Assembly (NCBI GenBank): GCA_024640835.1
Contig: JAHEEH010000136.1
Location: 1 to 6,008, forward strand
From: Bacteroidota bacterium
GTDB taxonomy: Bacteria; Bacteroidota; Rhodothermia; Rhodothermales; UBA10348
Direction: 5' to 3'
DNA length: 6,008 nucleotides
Under the pieces are notes generated by a model, which was given only the letters and a program-made list of their open reading frames with translations, ran no database searches and was not told the origin of the DNA. Shown piece by piece: positions 5,901 through 6,008 of this stretch (position 1 is the stretch's first letter; each line of letters begins with the position of its first letter). A program made the translations under genes and the position numbers.

Positions 5901-6008
5901 TCGCGGAACCCCCGGTTGGCCATGGCGGCCCGAAACAGCTCGAACGCCGAGTACTGGTCCAGCAGCAGGTCGTCCCCCAGGTGCGCCGTGTCGAAACCCC
6001 GGTCGGTA
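2894..6008 (-). CDS. Large secreted protein: CotH kinase-like C-terminus, galactose-binding-like domain, beta-helix, lamin-tail domain, type IX-type sorting domain (N-terminus missing)
   Basis: The frame stays open to the right edge, with 28 codons visible before the Met codon at 5923-5921. That Met (counted as residue 1 here) is internal, so the gene is 5' partial and 1037 residues are visible. Residues before 1 to about 101 match the end of CotH kinase domains: NRGFRERFMRRLAVHLNTTF, RHAARW, ELRTFAGARPDVVRGQ, LFGL. The CotH catalytic core is outside the window. Residues 103-155 and 334-360 look like two halves of a Bacterial_repeat-like module, split by a galactose-binding-like domain (166-325; SFDDSTW, LWLLVDDGAVVYLNG, GENVIAAEVHQ). 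Residues 385-705 are a right-handed parallel beta-helix, ending in an AIDAGDP/DPDGSRADIGA tail. Residues 747-901 are a lamin-tail domain (VVNEITYHA, DWIELHNPT, LSGWVL). Residues 914-1009 are a FlgD-like/type IX sorting domain with YPNPFNPTT. The protein is predicted to be exported and act at the cell surface or outside, perhaps in matrix or carbohydrate binding with CotH-type phosphotransfer. Its substrate is unknown. Confidence 0.92.
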   Translation of the reverse strand, partial: TDRGFDTAHLGDDLLLDQYSAFELFRAAMANRGFRERFMRRLAVHLNTTFRPDRVVAKIDSLQALIAAGIPRHAARWAPYIDSLTIDVWGRTPGIQSLQAWTTEVDELRTFAGARPDVVRGQVVQLFGLDGTARLTVRSEPSGRGRVRVEGDELLDGEYFRGIPVSLDATAPPGLAFARWVERSLGTSVPVMSTGFPWRYRDAGSAPADWTAPSFDDSTWPVGISELGYGDGDEATVLSYGSNPSDKRIAYYFRSRFDAPDPVDLAGLDLWLLVDDGAVVYLNGAEVLRQGMPSGSIGATTRASVAVAEGEERFFHQYFLPASLLVDGENVIAAEVHQVSGSSSDISFDLRLSARYVYGAPVERVASTEPSFDFVPAGDAELVAVFEPSEANVLPALVGSTLLMQRSRSPYYVDGQVVVAPGAVLQAEPGVELLMAPGSGIHVEGRLDLAGTADLPVQVRALYAGERWGTLCILGGTEWSELQHVMISGSGRGDDPCPAALTVADTRVRLRDVTFDDVYLPLKADASEIEVFDSRFGGVSGVGDYIEVNGGRLDLEGSVFDGSNLVDMDAVDMGYMGAGTVIRGNVFRDFTGFNSDGVDLGDASVDILVEDNLFHDCQDKAVSVGQGSTVTVRRNVVVRCGIGVGVKDSLSVADVVHSTFHDTGIGVAVYEKHPERGGASASVTGSLFSHSGIASIQVDELSTISVRYSLSDTDDLPGELNLRADPRLVNPDGLNAALQVTSPAIDAGDPASPTDPDGSRADIGALPLAGTSDGPVVVNEITYHASASFDTDDWIELHNPTGESADLSGWVLRDESDQPAFVFPDGALLGGRGYLVLSRRPDLFGALVTGVPPPFGTLQAGLDGNGEGLWLYDATGMLRDSVRYDDAWPWPTSADGAGSSLELIDPLLDNAQVTSWRASVGHGTPGWRNSTFVGTEDDAENGLPATFDLAQGYPNPFNPTTRFRYRLPVASRVELRVHDALGRLVRTLVEETIDAGIHETLWNASRLSSGVYFVTLIARPVSGGPEFRSTRRSVLLK
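2897..3184 (-). other. C-terminal FlgD-like / type IX secretion sorting domain of the large secreted protein
   Basis: This part encodes residues 914-1009 of the visible protein. It starts with ATFDLAQGYPNPFNPTT (the core motif is encoded by 3125-3151). It continues with the beta-sandwich pattern typical of the family: RFRYRLP, VELRVHDALGRLVRTL, ETLWNASRLSSGVYFVTLIA, and a terminal SVLLK. In Bacteroidota such domains direct cargo through the type IX system and are removed at the surface. In other phyla the same fold occurs where type IX secretion has not always been shown, so the export route is inferred. Confidence 0.85.
3221..3685 (-). other. Lamin-tail domain (LTD) of the large secreted protein
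   Basis: Residues 747-901 show the bacterial LTD pattern: a VVVNEITYHA strand, DDWIELHNPTGESADLSGW, an FPDGALLGGRGYLVLSR segment, then GLWLYDATG and a closing SSLELIDP...SWRASVGHGTPG block. LTDs commonly accompany CotH domains and extracellular nucleases or phosphatases. They are regarded as Ig-like adhesion or binding modules. No nuclease or phosphatase motif is seen next to it here. Confidence 0.85.
3809..4771 (-). other. Right-handed parallel beta-helix region of the large secreted protein
   Basis: Residues 385-705 carry repeated strand-turn units of about 23-29 residues. The clearest are at 511-680, where equivalent strands fall at IEV (518), VDM (543), VDL (570), VSV (594), VGV (616), VAV (639) and IQV (668). 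Each coil has a second strand, for example VIRGNVF, ILVEDNLF, VTVRRNVV, DVVHSTF and SVTGSLF. The pattern matches PbH1-type repeats of pectate-lyase-like and NosD-like proteins. Such folds often bind or cleave polysaccharide, but no complete lyase or hydrolase active-site signature can be assigned from sequence alone. Confidence 0.8.
4949..5428 (-). other. Galactose-binding-like domain inserted in the large secreted protein
   Basis: Residues 166-325 have the jelly-roll pattern often found in CotH and glycoside-associated proteins: FPWRYRDAG, PSFDDSTWPVGISELGYGDGD, KRIAYYFRSRF, LWLLVDDGAVVYLNGAEVLRQGMP, GENVIAAEVHQVSGSSSDISFDLRL. It is predicted to bind carbohydrate or to act as a structural spacer. 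Its position between two halves of another module is discussed as a finding. Confidence 0.8.
5621..6008 (-). other. C-terminal end of a CotH kinase-like domain
   Basis: The visible part runs from the window edge (TDRGFDTAH, then LLLDQYSAFELFRAAMANRG) to LFGLDG at about residue 102. It matches the closing helices of the CotH family: a Phe-Arg-x-x-Phe helix with LNTTF, a RIDEL-like VVAKIDSLQALI segment, RHAARW, and ELRTFAGARPDVVRGQVV. CotH proteins studied in Bacillus spores are atypical protein kinases. The catalytic aspartates lie further N-terminal, outside this window, so activity cannot be judged. Confidence 0.8.

Noticed and set aside
1..6008. CRISPR array, tRNA or rRNA gene, insertion sequence, phage or defence system
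   Set aside because: I saw no regularly spaced identical repeats, no tRNA-like cloverleaf, no transposase or integrase motifs and no defence-family domains. The window is almost completely occupied by the four coding genes.

Overview
The window is gene-dense bacterial DNA with roughly two-thirds G+C judged by eye. It holds four protein-coding genes and no RNA gene, CRISPR array, insertion sequence or transposase. Three genes lie on the plus strand: the 3' end of a short-chain dehydrogenase/reductase, a secreted PQQ dehydrogenase-like quinoprotein with its own cytochrome c domain, and a small membrane-anchored protein of unknown function. They converge on one very large minus-strand gene for a multidomain secreted protein, whose N-terminal part lies beyond the right edge.

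Layout: 1-291 is the SDR C-terminus, and the window opens on its catalytic tyrosine. 292-399 is a spacer with one imperfect hairpin. 400-2391 is the quinohemoprotein, with signal peptide, CxxCH haem domain and beta-propeller. 2392-2512 is a spacer with a GC-rich hairpin and a good ribosome binding site at its end. 2513-2887 is the small protein. 2890-2908 is a hairpin between the two convergent stop codons. 2894-6008 (minus strand) is the large protein, reading C- to N-terminally along the plus strand: type IX-type sorting domain, lamin-tail domain, right-handed beta-helix, galactose-binding-like domain nested in a Bacterial_repeat-like module, and the end of a CotH kinase-like domain.

Organism: a YPNPFNPTT-type C-terminal domain, a CotH/lamin-tail secreted protein and an N-terminal-haem PQQ protein together in high-GC DNA suggest a Gram-negative lineage such as Gemmatimonadota, the Rhodothermia side of the Bacteroidota, or a related FCB-group phylum. 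The sequence alone does not fix which.

Function: the quinoprotein is predicted to oxidise an alcohol, aldehyde or sugar in the periplasm and pass electrons through its haem to the respiratory chain. The small protein may be translated from the same transcript, but no functional link is visible. The large protein is probably exported and held at the cell surface or released, where it may combine CotH-type kinase chemistry with carbohydrate or matrix binding. Nothing shows that the two convergent units work together. I see no clear defence, mobile or biosynthetic system. The most unusual element is the architecture of the large secreted protein.
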